19,934 nucleotides of DNA from Christensenellaceae bacterium (GTDB lineage Bacteria; Bacillota; Clostridia; Christensenellales; Borkfalkiaceae): NCBI GenBank assembly GCA_948482865.1, contig CAOMHR010000009.1, positions 1 to 19,934 on the forward strand. The letters run 5' to 3'. Shown here piece by piece: positions 1 through 6,744 of this stretch. Made by a program: the position numbers and the translations under genes. Below the pieces are notes generated by a model. It saw only the letters and a program-made list of their open reading frames with translations, was not told where the DNA came from and searched no databases. Within the stretch, counting starts at the first letter, position 1; each line of letters begins with the position of its first letter.

Positions 1-1708
1 ACATATGCTCGGTACGGCAAAGACCGATACCCTGCGCACCGAACGCAGCAGCCTGTCTGGCGTCCGCGGGGGTGTCGGCGTTGGTTCTTACGCCGAGAGC
101 TTTATATTTGTCGGCAAGTTCCATAATTCTGCCGAAATAACCTGAATTGGGGTCTGCGGGTACGGTGGGGATAAGACAGTCGTAAATGTTGCCGGTAGAA
201 CCGTCCAGAGAAATACCGTCGCCTTCTTTGAATACTTTGCCCGAAAGGGTAAAGCATTTGTTTTCTTCGTCCATTTTGATGTCGCCGCAACCGGATACAC
301 AACATGTTCCCATGCCGCGTGCAACAACCGCCGCGTGCGAAGTCTGACCGCCGCGTACGGTAAGTATACCCTGCGCGTACTTCATACCCTCGATATCTTC
401 GGGCGAAGTTTCAAGACGTACGAGAACGACCTTCTTGCCCTTCTTGCCTTCTATAACAGCGTCTTCCGCGGTGAACACGATAGCGCCCGCAGCCGCGCCG
501 GGGGAAGCTGCGATACCCTTGCCGACAACGTTGTTTTTATCGGCTTCTTTCAAAGCCTTTGCGTCGAACTGGGGATGAAGAAGCATATCCAGAGATTTTG
601 CGTCAATCTGCATAAGCGCTTCTTTTTCGGTAATCATTTTTTCGTCTATCAGATCGCAGGCGATTTTAATTGCGGCAGCCGCGGTACGTTTGCCGTTACG
701 GGTCTGCAACATATAAAGTTTGCCCTTTTCGATAGTGAATTCCATATCCTGCATATCGCGGTAGTGCTTTTCGAGAGTGTCGCATACCTTTAAGAACTGC
801 TTGTACACGTCGGGAAGAACTTCCGCCATTTTATCGATGGGCATGGGAGTGCGCACGCCGGCAACAACGTCTTCGCCCTGTGCGTTCATAAGGAATTCGC
901 CCATAAGCCCCTTTTCGCCAGTTGCGGGATTGCGGGTGAAAGCAACGCCCGTTCCGCAGTCGTTGCCCATATTGCCGAACGCCATCATCTGCACGTTTAC
1001 GGCAGTACCCCACGAATAGGGAATGTCGTGGTCCATACGGTAGATATTTGCACGGGGGTTGTCCCACGAGCGGAATACGGCTTTAACAGCTTCGAAAAGC
1101 TGTTCCTTGGGATCGTCGGGGAAGTCTTTGCCGAGCTGGTTTTTATATTCAGCTTTAAAGGAGTGCGCAAGGGTTTTAAGGTCTTCGGCAGTAAGGTCTA
1201 CGTCGAACTCTACACCCTTTTCTTCCTTCATTTTATCTATGAGTTTTTCAAAATATTTTTTGCCGACTTCCATAACGACGTCGGAGAACATCTGGATAAA
1301 ACGTCTGTAACAGTCCCAAGCCCAGCGGGGATTGCCCGATTTTGCGGCTATGGTGTTTACAACGTCTTCATTCAAGCCCAGATTCAGAATGGTGTCCATC
1401 ATACCGGGCATAGACGCTCTTGCGCCCGAGCGGACAGAAACGAGCAGGGGATTTTCCTTATCGCCGAATTTTTTTCCGCAGATTTTTTCCATCTTGTCGA
1501 TATACGTCATAATTTCTTTCTGTATACCGTCGTTGATTTTGCGTCCGTCTTCGTAATACTGTGTGCATGCTTCGGTAGAGATTGTAAATCCCTGGGGTAC
1601 GGGCAGTCCTATTTTGGTCATTTCCGCAAGGTTTGCGCCCTTGCCGCCCAAAAGTTCACGCATGCTTGCGTCGCCTTCGGTGAAGAGATAGCAATACTTC
1701 TTTGCCAT
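1..1708 (-). CDS. ppdK: Pyruvate, phosphate dikinase, C-terminal part cut by window edge
   Basis: This enzyme interconverts pyruvate + ATP + Pi and PEP + AMP + PPi in the cytoplasm. It works in glycolysis or gluconeogenesis of many anaerobes. About 569 codons are present of a family length near 875. The N-terminal nucleotide-binding domain is intact: GGKGANLAEM near the start and SVRSGARASMPGMMDT around residues 90-105. The phosphohistidine domain carries GGQTSHAAVVARG, with the swivelling catalytic His at residue 458 and the regulatory-type Thr two residues before it. The frame leaves the window just after the CRTEHM motif that opens the PEP/pyruvate TIM-barrel. The start is ATG at 1708-1706, 7 nt after a GGAGGA ribosome site (1716-1721). 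It has its own sigma-A promoter and may also receive read-through from the upstream regulator gene, since no terminator is visible between them. Identification is very secure. Confidence 0.97.
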   Translation of the reverse strand, partial: MAKKYCYLFTEGDASMRELLGGKGANLAEMTKIGLPVPQGFTISTEACTQYYEDGRKINDGIQKEIMTYIDKMEKICGKKFGDKENPLLVSVRSGARASMPGMMDTILNLGLNEDVVNTIAAKSGNPRWAWDCYRRFIQMFSDVVMEVGKKYFEKLIDKMKEEKGVEFDVDLTAEDLKTLAHSFKAEYKNQLGKDFPDDPKEQLFEAVKAVFRSWDNPRANIYRMDHDIPYSWGTAVNVQMMAFGNMGNDCGTGVAFTRNPATGEKGLMGEFLMNAQGEDVVAGVRTPMPIDKMAEVLPDVYKQFLKVCDTLEKHYRDMQDMEFTIEKGKLYMLQTRNGKRTAAAAIKIACDLIDEKMITEKEALMQIDAKSLDMLLHPQFDAKALKEADKNNVVGKGIAASPGAAAGAIVFTAEDAVIEGKKGKKVVLVRLETSPEDIEGMKYAQGILTVRGGQTSHAAVVARGMGTCCVSGCGDIKMDEENKCFTLSGKVFKEGDGISLDGSTGNIYDCLIPTVPADPNSGYFGRIMELADKYKALGVRTNADTPADARQAAAFGAQGIGLCRTEHM

Positions 1709-1771
1709 TAAAAAATCCTCCAATGAATTTTAATTTATTTATTGTTAATCTGTTACAGATTTATCTATATA

Positions 1772-1800
1772 ATTCTAATATAAATAAATTATTTAAGCAA
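1772..1800 (-). promoter_or_regulatory. Sigma-A-type promoter of ppdK
   Basis: On the minus strand there is a TTGCTT -35 (1800-1795), a 17-bp spacer and a TAGAAT -10 (1777-1772). The predicted start lies near 1765, giving a leader of roughly 57 nt. The leader contains a short inverted repeat AATCTG-TTA-CAGATT (1747-1761) that could be an operator or a weak hairpin. Spacing is ideal and both hexamers match four or more consensus bases; no experiment supports it. Confidence 0.6.
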
Positions 1801-1833
1801 GTGTTTAGGGCGGATTTGTGAAAATTAGTTAAA

Positions 1834-2046
1834 TCAGTAAATTTCTGTCAGCCCCAGAAAATAGTCAGCCGAAACAGAAAATGCTTTTGACATTGCGCGC
1901 AACGTGTCGTAACCGGGCTTGGCTTTTCCTTTAAGCCACTCGCTCACCTGCCCCTGCTTTACCCCTATTCTGCGGGCAAAATCGGACTGCGATAAATTAT
2001 TTTCGTCCAAAAACTCTTTCAGAATCTGTTTAAAATCGCTTATCAT
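1834..2046 (-). CDS. Small XRE/Cro-CI family helix-turn-helix regulator
   Basis: The 70-residue protein is almost entirely one HTH_3 domain. Helix 2 is around SQSDFARRIGV and the recognition helix around KQGQVSEWLKG, followed by the helix LRAMSKAFSVSADYFLGL typical of Cro/CI-like repressors. There is no extra ligand-binding or protease domain, so it probably works as a simple dimeric repressor. It is divergent from the membrane-protein gene starting at 2150. The space between holds three 16-bp near-palindromes that are its obvious candidate binding sites, so it probably represses both genes. The start is ATG at 2046-2044, but there is no Shine-Dalgarno sequence. A TATAAT (2061-2056) ends only 9 nt before the ATG, so the message may be leaderless, as for lambda cI. 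Family assignment is firm; target and autoregulation are inferred. Confidence 0.9.
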   Translation of the reverse strand: MISDFKQILKEFLDENNLSQSDFARRIGVKQGQVSEWLKGKAKPGYDTLRAMSKAFSVSADYFLGLTEIY

Positions 2047-2055
2047 ACTATTTTT

Positions 2056-2061
2056 ATTATA
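2056..2061 (-). promoter_or_regulatory. Candidate -10 for the XRE regulator, overlapping operator O1
   Basis: TATAAT on the minus strand ends 9 nt before the regulator's ATG. With a 17-bp spacer the -35 would be CAATAA (2084-2079), a poor match, so the promoter should be weak without help. The element overlaps operator O1 and operator O2 sits just upstream of the poor -35. This resembles the repressor-maintenance promoter of temperate phages. Confidence 0.45.
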
Positions 2062-2073
2062 GAAATTTCTATA
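2058..2073. promoter_or_regulatory. Operator O1
   Basis: TATAGAAATTTCTATA is a perfect 16-bp palindrome. It overlaps the regulator's own -10 region and lies upstream of the plus-strand -35. It shares the TATAGAA...TTCTATA half-sites with two further sites. Confidence 0.75.
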
Positions 2074-2081
2074 AAAAATTA

Positions 2082-2110
2082 TTGACTTACAGAATTTTCT
2101 ATATTATAAT
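2082..2110 (+). promoter_or_regulatory. Strong sigma-A promoter of the membrane-protein gene
   Basis: TTGACT (2082-2087), a 17-bp spacer and a perfect TATAAT (2105-2110). The predicted start is near 2117. The spacer is filled by operator O2 and the start site is covered by operator O3, so bound repressor would block RNA polymerase. This is a strong promoter built to be kept silent. Confidence 0.8.
2088..2103. promoter_or_regulatory. Operator O2
   Basis: TACAGAATTTTCTATA lies between the -35 and -10 of the plus-strand promoter. It is the reverse complement of O3 with one mismatch. Centre-to-centre distance from O1 is 30 bp. Confidence 0.75.
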
Positions 2111-2114
2111 GTGA

Positions 2115-2130
2115 TATAGAAAATTCTATA
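2115..2130. promoter_or_regulatory. Operator O3
   Basis: TATAGAAAATTCTATA covers the predicted transcription start of the plus-strand gene. Its centre is 27 bp from that of O2. Together O1-O3 define a consensus TATAGAAnnTTCTATA. Confidence 0.75.
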
Positions 2131-2149
2131 CTTTATGGAGATTTATTTT

Positions 2150-2971
2150 ATGGAAATGACAAAAGACAAGGCAACCGAAATAATTCGGAGATTGCAGAAT
2201 TACGTAAGCACCGCGGCTTTCAGTACATTCGAAAAGGACAACCCGACCGTTGCGGCGCAAATCAAAGTCCTGCGTCCGGAAGATATCAGGTTCGGAGACT
2301 GCCCCTATATGGGAACCGCGCAGATTGAAGGCGATTTGACCGCGGACGGCGTAAGTTATACCGACGCCCGCGGAAAAAAGACGGATATAATTTCTTCACG
2401 GCTTGACGACGGGTATATACAAAGATATAAACTGGCTGGTCCTTTCACTTCGGCATTAATGCTTGTCGCCCCGCCCGAAAACACTGCCGACGACGCGACT
2501 TGCCGCATAGTCGCTAAGAGACTGGACTATGACAGGTTTCATCACGAACGCGAAATTGCGGGAATTGTGCAAAGCATTGCTAATAAGGTAGCAAAGCAGG
2601 AACTTGCAAGGCTTGACTACAAGTTGCAAAACTGCCGCGTAAACAGCTACCGTCTGAACTATACCTACGGTCCGCTGCCGGTATACATTTACCCGATATT
2701 CGCAGATTTAAAGGACAAAAAAGGGAAAATTCACTCTACCGTAATCGGCACTTATTCGGAACAAAATATAGAAAACGGCGAGCGGCTTGAAATACCCGAA
2801 ATTATCGTTGACGTTCAGTCAATGATTGCAAACCAGAAACTTGGCAATAAAACAAGCAAAGCAGCCAAAAAGAAAAAAGCCCTGGCGTGGACGTTCGGAA
2901 CGCTCGGCGTTCTGGCGGGACTGGGCTTAATAGCGTTATTGGGAAGCTGCTTGATTTCCTGTATATTCTAA
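2150..2971 (+). CDS. Unrecognised protein with C-terminal membrane anchor, repressor-controlled
   Basis: I do not recognise this protein. It is 273 residues from the chosen ATG at 2150. That start is preferred over the in-frame ATG at 2135 because a GGAG (2137-2140) lies 9 nt upstream, and a start at 2135 would have no ribosome site and a leader of under 20 nt. There is no signal peptide. A soluble alpha/beta region (about 1-235), rich in charged residues, contains LPVYIYPIFADLKDKKGK near residue 185. It is followed by a KKKK cluster and one hydrophobic helix (about 246-270) ending in GSCLISCIF. This suggests a tail-anchored protein with its bulk in the cytoplasm. Its only evident partner is the divergent XRE regulator. 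The strong promoter hidden under three operators says it is normally silent. A phage- or defence-type effector, or a stress-response membrane protein, are possible; neither is shown. Confidence 0.85.
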   Translation: MEMTKDKATEIIRRLQNYVSTAAFSTFEKDNPTVAAQIKVLRPEDIRFGDCPYMGTAQIEGDLTADGVSYTDARGKKTDIISSRLDDGYIQRYKLAGPFTSALMLVAPPENTADDATCRIVAKRLDYDRFHHEREIAGIVQSIANKVAKQELARLDYKLQNCRVNSYRLNYTYGPLPVYIYPIFADLKDKKGKIHSTVIGTYSEQNIENGERLEIPEIIVDVQSMIANQKLGNKTSKAAKKKKALAWTFGTLGVLAGLGLIALLGSCLISCIF

Positions 2972-2977
2972 CAACTA

Positions 2978-3007
2978 AAAAACACGGCGTAGAAGCGCCG
3001 TGTTTTT
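2978..3007. terminator. Bidirectional intrinsic terminator
   Basis: AAAAACACGGCG (2978-2989), loop TAGAAG, CGCCGTGTTTTT (2996-3007) form a perfect 12-bp stem with A/T tails on both strands. It serves the membrane-protein gene on the plus strand and the recO end of the convergent operon on the minus strand. The recO stop codon (3008-3006) touches the stem. Confidence 0.9.
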
Positions 3008-3722
3008 ATATCAGTCTTATGTATTCAGAAAGGCTTTTAAAGGCGAAATTCAGCTTGTGCGAAAAATACTCGCGTATGAGCCTTAACGCACGTTTTTCGC
3101 CGTCCGCCGTTATGAAATCCCGTTCGAACGTTTTACCTTCCGCTTTGCGGATTACGTTGTAAGTTACCCTGCTTGCCCCCGTACCCGCACATTCGCCGCA
3201 GGTGAACGCGCCCGCGTCCAGATCAAACCGCAAACAGTTTTCACTTGTCAGCGGTTTACCGCAAGCCGCGCAGTTCTCCGCGCTTATGCCGTAACCCGAT
3301 TTTTTTAAAACGTCGAGCAAAAACGCAATTAGCGGTTGGTTGCCGTCGGAATTACACATATCCGAAAGCGCTTTAACCAGCGCGTAAAAAATTTCGCGAC
3401 ACTCGTCGCCTTCGTAAGTCAGCGCGTTGGCGGCTTCCGCAGCGGAACAAGCCGCGTAAAATTTATTTATGTCCGTACGCAGGTCGTAAAAACTTTCGCA
3501 CTCGGCGGCGTTTATTACGGTGTACTTCTCACCCCGCTTTGCAAGCACGAATTCGGCAAAACAAAAAGGCTGGGCGGCAAATTTGAGTTTTGCTCCCGCC
3601 TTTTTTACGCCCTTTATACCGGCGGTGATTTTACCCCGCTCGGCAGTGAGCAGGGTTAAAATTTTATCGTTTTCGTTATAGTCGACCGCTTTAAGGGTAA
3701 TGCCGTTTACTATTAATTCCAT
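3006..3722 (-). CDS. recO: DNA repair protein RecO
   Basis: RecO loads RecA on SSB-coated single-stranded DNA in the RecFOR recombination-repair pathway and anneals complementary strands. The 238-residue protein has the expected N-terminal OB fold (MELIVNGITLKAVDYNENDK onward) and a helical C-terminal domain. A four-cysteine zinc site is present: C151/C154 (CAAC) and C175/C178 (CGEC), as in many Gram-positive RecO proteins. It is the last gene of the operon. Its ATG at 3722 lies 7 nt beyond the yqzL stop, and its AAGGA ribosome site falls inside the end of yqzL, which suggests translational coupling. Length and context match the family. Confidence 0.95.
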   Translation of the reverse strand: MELIVNGITLKAVDYNENDKILTLLTAERGKITAGIKGVKKAGAKLKFAAQPFCFAEFVLAKRGEKYTVINAAECESFYDLRTDINKFYAACSAAEAANALTYEGDECREIFYALVKALSDMCNSDGNQPLIAFLLDVLKKSGYGISAENCAACGKPLTSENCLRFDLDAGAFTCGECAGTGASRVTYNVIRKAEGKTFERDFITADGEKRALRLIREYFSHKLNFAFKSLSEYIRLI

Positions 3723-3729
3723 ACGGTTT

Positions 3730-3837
3730 TCAGTCCTTGCCGTGAAGACGTTGGTAAAGCATATAATAGCTTACGTTGCCCGTTTTTTCAAACATTTTCC
3801 ACGCCAACTCAGCCGCGTCTCTGTCTTTTTCTTTCAT
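3730..3837 (-). CDS. yqzL: YqzL-like small protein
   Basis: This is a 35-residue gene between era and recO, the same place as yqzL in Bacillus subtilis. It starts at ATG 3837-3835, 7 nt after AAGGAG (3850-3845), and ends with TGA at 3732-3730. The core AWKMFEKTGNVSYYMLYQRL matches my recollection of the YqzL family pattern, an aromatic helix followed by F..TGN...Y...Y. The family's function is unknown to me. The strong ribosome site, conserved position and recognisable core make it a real gene despite its size. A 7-bp hairpin TTAACCG-GAGTTA-CGGTTAA (3868-3849 on the minus strand) abuts and partly includes its ribosome site, so initiation might be tuned by structure. Confidence 0.88.
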   Translation of the reverse strand: MKEKDRDAAELAWKMFEKTGNVSYYMLYQRLHGKD

Positions 3838-3898
3838 ACCCGCACTCCTTAACCGTAACTCCGGTTAAAAACAGTGTGCGCAAATTGCCGTAAATTAT

Positions 3899-4783
3899 TT
3901 ATCTATCGGTGTAACCGAAATCTTTTAAAAGCTGCGGGCGGTTGCGCCAGTCTTCTTTTACTTTTACGTAAGTCGTAAGAAAGACTTTAGAACCAAGAAG
4001 TTTTTCCATATCCCTGCGGGCAAACGAGCTGACTTCCTTTATCGCCGCGCCCTGCTTGCCTATCAGAATAGATTTATGGTTTTGCTTTTCGCACACGATA
4101 TCAAGATTGATTTCGTAAACGCCGTTTTCCTTTTTTTCAAAGGTGTTTATGACGATAGCTATGCCGTGCGGCACTTCCTGCCCGAATTTGAGAAGAATTT
4201 TCTCACGCATAATTTCCGAAATCATAAACCTGTCGCTTTTGTCGGTTACGATATCTTCGGGAATGACTCTTTCGCCCTGCGGCATTTTGTCCGCAAGATA
4301 GGCTTCAAGTTTTGCGATATTGGTGTACTTGCGCGCCGAAACGGGCAGCACGTCGCAGGTGATTCCACTCTCGTACAGTTTTTTAACGTCGCCCAAAATA
4401 TTTTCTTTGGGCATAATATCTATTTTGGTATAGGCGACCGCCGCGGGAATTTTACCGCAGGTATAGCGCTGCATTAAAGATATGTCTTCGTCGGAAATTC
4501 CGCCGTGTCCGTCGTGGACGAACAGAATAAAGTCAACGTCCTTCGCCGCCGTTTCACAAGTTTTGGTCATCATATCCGAAAGCCTGTTTTTAGCCCTGTA
4601 AATACCGGGGGTATCCACAAAAACTATCTGGTAGTCGGGTTTTGTCAAAACGCCCATAATCGCGTCGCGCGTGGTCTGCGGCTTGGGGGAAACTATTGAA
4701 ACTTTTTCACCCACCAAAACGTTGATTAGCGTGCTTTTGCCCGCGTTGGCTTTACCTATTACTCCTACAAATCCGCTGTTCAT
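3899..4783 (-). CDS. era: GTPase Era
   Basis: Era is an essential-type GTPase that binds 16S rRNA near its 3' end and couples 30S subunit assembly to growth. The 294-residue protein has the full architecture. The GTPase domain contains G1 GKANAGKS (10-17), G2 PQTTRD (35-40), G3 DTPG (57-60), G4 TKID (119-122) and G5 SAR. It is followed by a C-terminal KH RNA-binding domain with the GxxG loop ILIGKQGAAIKEV. G4 has Thr where the textbook motif has Asn (NKxD); TKxD occurs in GTPases and should still read guanine. The ATG at 4783 lies 16 nt after the ybeY stop, with an AAAAGG ribosome site. Confidence 0.97.
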   Translation of the reverse strand: MNSGFVGVIGKANAGKSTLINVLVGEKVSIVSPKPQTTRDAIMGVLTKPDYQIVFVDTPGIYRAKNRLSDMMTKTCETAAKDVDFILFVHDGHGGISDEDISLMQRYTCGKIPAAVAYTKIDIMPKENILGDVKKLYESGITCDVLPVSARKYTNIAKLEAYLADKMPQGERVIPEDIVTDKSDRFMISEIMREKILLKFGQEVPHGIAIVINTFEKKENGVYEINLDIVCEKQNHKSILIGKQGAAIKEVSSFARRDMEKLLGSKVFLTTYVKVKEDWRNRPQLLKDFGYTDR

Positions 4784-4799
4784 TAAATACCTTTTACGT

Positions 4800-5264
4800 T
4801 TATCTTTGTAAATTCAACTTTGCTAAAACGCGCTCTTCCGCTTCGCGCATAGCCGCCCTGTCGCCGTCCGTCATATGGTCGTAGCCAAGCAAATGGCAAA
4901 CCCCGTGCGTTGCAAGATAGAACAGTTCGCGCATATAGCTGTGTCCGTATTCTTCCGCCTGTTCACGCGCGCGCTTGGTGCAGATTGCTATACTGCCTAT
5001 AAACAGGTTGCCGTCTTCGTCAAGGTCGGCGGGATAATCGCTTTTTTTAAGCAACTTACCCGATATCCCGTCTATCGAAGGAAAACTGAGAACGTCCGTC
5101 ACCGAATCTACGCCGCGCGTTCTTGAATTGAGTTCGCGTATTCCGTCTTCGTCGGTGAACATTATTTCAAGCGAAAGGGCGCAGTCGCACTCCGCTTCGC
5201 CGCAAAACGCCTGCGACAGGGAAGAAAAATCGTATTCCCCGCAATAAATTTTAAATTCGCACAT
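4800..5264 (-). CDS. ybeY: Endoribonuclease YbeY (16S rRNA maturation)
   Basis: YbeY is a zinc-dependent single-strand endoribonuclease used in 16S rRNA 3'-end maturation and 70S ribosome quality control. The 154-residue protein carries the family's metal site HGVCHLLGYDH with H120, H124 and H130. Upstream is the conserved block SRTRGVDSVTDVLSFP. It starts one base after the pgpH stop codon and is followed 16 nt later by era. It is thus in the same operon as its functional partner in small-subunit assembly. Confidence 0.97.
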   Translation of the reverse strand: MCEFKIYCGEYDFSSLSQAFCGEAECDCALSLEIMFTDEDGIRELNSRTRGVDSVTDVLSFPSIDGISGKLLKKSDYPADLDEDGNLFIGSIAICTKRAREQAEEYGHSYMRELFYLATHGVCHLLGYDHMTDGDRAAMREAEERVLAKLNLQR

Positions 5265-5265
5265 A

Positions 5266-6744
5266 TTACTTTTTCTTTGAAACGGTAAGTTTGGGATAGC
5301 TTACGCGCGAATGGTAAACGCCTGTAAGCTGATTGACTATTGTGCTTTTTACAACTGCAAGCTCGCGCATTGTAATGTTGCAGTCGTTAAACTGGTCTAA
5401 ATCCAGCCTTTCTTCTATAAGACTTCTGACCAGAGCTTCAACCTTTTCGGGCGAACGGTCGGTAAGGGAACGCGACGCCGCTTCCGAAGCGTCGGCTATC
5501 ATTATTATTGCCGCTATCTTGGTTGTCGGCACAGGACCGGGGTACGAATAATTTTCTATATTCAGTCCGCCGTCGCTCATTTTGAGAGCCTTTACGTAGA
5601 AATACTTTATAGGCAGCGTGCCGTGGTGCTGTACGCATATATCCGCAAAAAAGTCGGGAAGGTGGTGCTGCTTGATAAGTTTTGCGCCGTCCTTTGCGTG
5701 AGAACGGATTATGTCAACCGAAAGTTCGGGCGTGAGTTCTGCGTGGAAATTGTAATCGGACTGGTTTTCCGCAAACATTTCGGGATTTTTCAGTTTGCCC
5801 ACGTCGTGATAGAACGCCGCCGCACGAGCAAGTTCGGGGTCGTCGCCTATTTCCCTTGCACAGGCTTCGACAAGCTGCGCCACCACTACGCAGTGGTTGT
5901 ACGTGCCGGGCGCCTGCGATTTCAGTTTTTTGATAATTTTCGCGTCGTCCGAAGTCAATTCCCTGAGCCTGAAAATTGTAAGCTCGGCAAACATCCACTC
6001 AAACACGGGCAACAGCAACATAAACAGCATAACTGAAAATACGCAGTTCATAGCGCCGTGCAAAAGATGTTCCAGTAATTTTTGCGTGGTCATTCCATCT
6101 ACGGGAATGTGCAGAACCAGATTGACTATTTCAACGGGAATTAAAAGCACCAAGCCTATGAGCACGCTTGCAATTCTCGTTTTCACGCGGCGGCAAAGAA
6201 ATATTGCAACTATTCCGCCACAGAAAGTACAGAAGAAACTTGTATACGAGTCGTACATCTTTTGTATACTGTCCGCGTCGCTCAAACAGGTTATAGTCGT
6301 AAACCTGTCCAAAATAATCATAATCAACGCGAAAATAGTGTTCATAAATATGCTGTCGCGCCTTCTGAAAAGCATTACCGACATAAGCGCTACGAACGCT
6401 AAGGGACGCGCGACGACGGAAAGATATTTGCCTAAAACGAAGCAGAGCATCATCCCCACGTAAAAAAGCAAAAATATTTCCGTTATCTTTGAAAGCCGAG
6501 TTAAAACGTACTTGTTTTCAAAAAAGAAATAGAAGTACAAAATTGCGGTAAGCACAATTAAAACTACCGCGACCAGAAGTATACTTTTTGAATGGCTGCG
6601 GATATATTCGCCGGTATTTATGCCGCCCGTCACGTCGTTTATGACAATCATCAGAATTACCATAAGCGCCAAGCCCATGGTTCCGACAATAAAAGCGGCG
6701 AGACTTTTTATTATATCCTTATTGTTCAGTTTTGTTACCTTCAA
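5266..6744 (-). CDS. pgpH: PgpH/YqfF-type 7TM-HD c-di-AMP phosphodiesterase, short form
   Basis: PgpH-type proteins hydrolyse cyclic di-AMP with a cytoplasmic HD domain behind a seven-helix membrane region. Here about eight hydrophobic segments (residues 14-260) are followed by the HD domain: NHCVVVAQ with H284, then YHDVGK with H313-D314, then HAKDGAKLIKQHH and QHHGT. The catalytic half looks complete. Family members such as those of Bacillus and Listeria are about 710 residues long. This one has 492, because only about 15 residues separate the first and second helices, so the large extracellular 7TMR-HDED domain is missing. The start is TTG at 6744, fixed by a strong AGAGGAGG 7 nt upstream. 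The gene overlaps phoH by 26 nt in another frame. Confidence 0.93.
   Translation of the reverse strand: MKVTKLNNKDIIKSLAAFIVGTMGLALMVILMIVINDVTGGINTGEYIRSHSKSILLVAVVLIVLTAILYFYFFFENKYVLTRLSKITEIFLLFYVGMMLCFVLGKYLSVVARPLAFVALMSVMLFRRRDSIFMNTIFALIMIILDRFTTITCLSDADSIQKMYDSYTSFFCTFCGGIVAIFLCRRVKTRIASVLIGLVLLIPVEIVNLVLHIPVDGMTTQKLLEHLLHGAMNCVFSVMLFMLLLPVFEWMFAELTIFRLRELTSDDAKIIKKLKSQAPGTYNHCVVVAQLVEACAREIGDDPELARAAAFYHDVGKLKNPEMFAENQSDYNFHAELTPELSVDIIRSHAKDGAKLIKQHHLPDFFADICVQHHGTLPIKYFYVKALKMSDGGLNIENYSYPGPVPTTKIAAIIMIADASEAASRSLTDRSPEKVEALVRSLIEERLDLDQFNDCNITMRELAVVKSTIVNQLTGVYHSRVSYPKLTVSKKK

Noticed and set aside
335..1711. Long plus-strand open frames opposite ppdK
   Set aside because: They are antisense to a clearly recognised enzyme, have no ribosome sites and show unnatural composition.
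1766..1781. A fourth TATAGAAnnTTCTATA-like operator in the ppdK promoter
   Set aside because: Only one half-site (AATTCTA) matches, in very A/T-rich DNA; chance is likely.
2135..2149. Upstream in-frame ATG at 2135 as start of the tail-anchored protein
   Set aside because: It has no ribosome site and lies under 20 nt from the predicted transcription start; the ATG at 2150 has GGAG at good spacing.
2887..3162. Plus-strand frame across the end of the membrane-protein gene, the terminator and recO
   Set aside because: It crosses a strong terminator and overlaps two supported genes in other frames.
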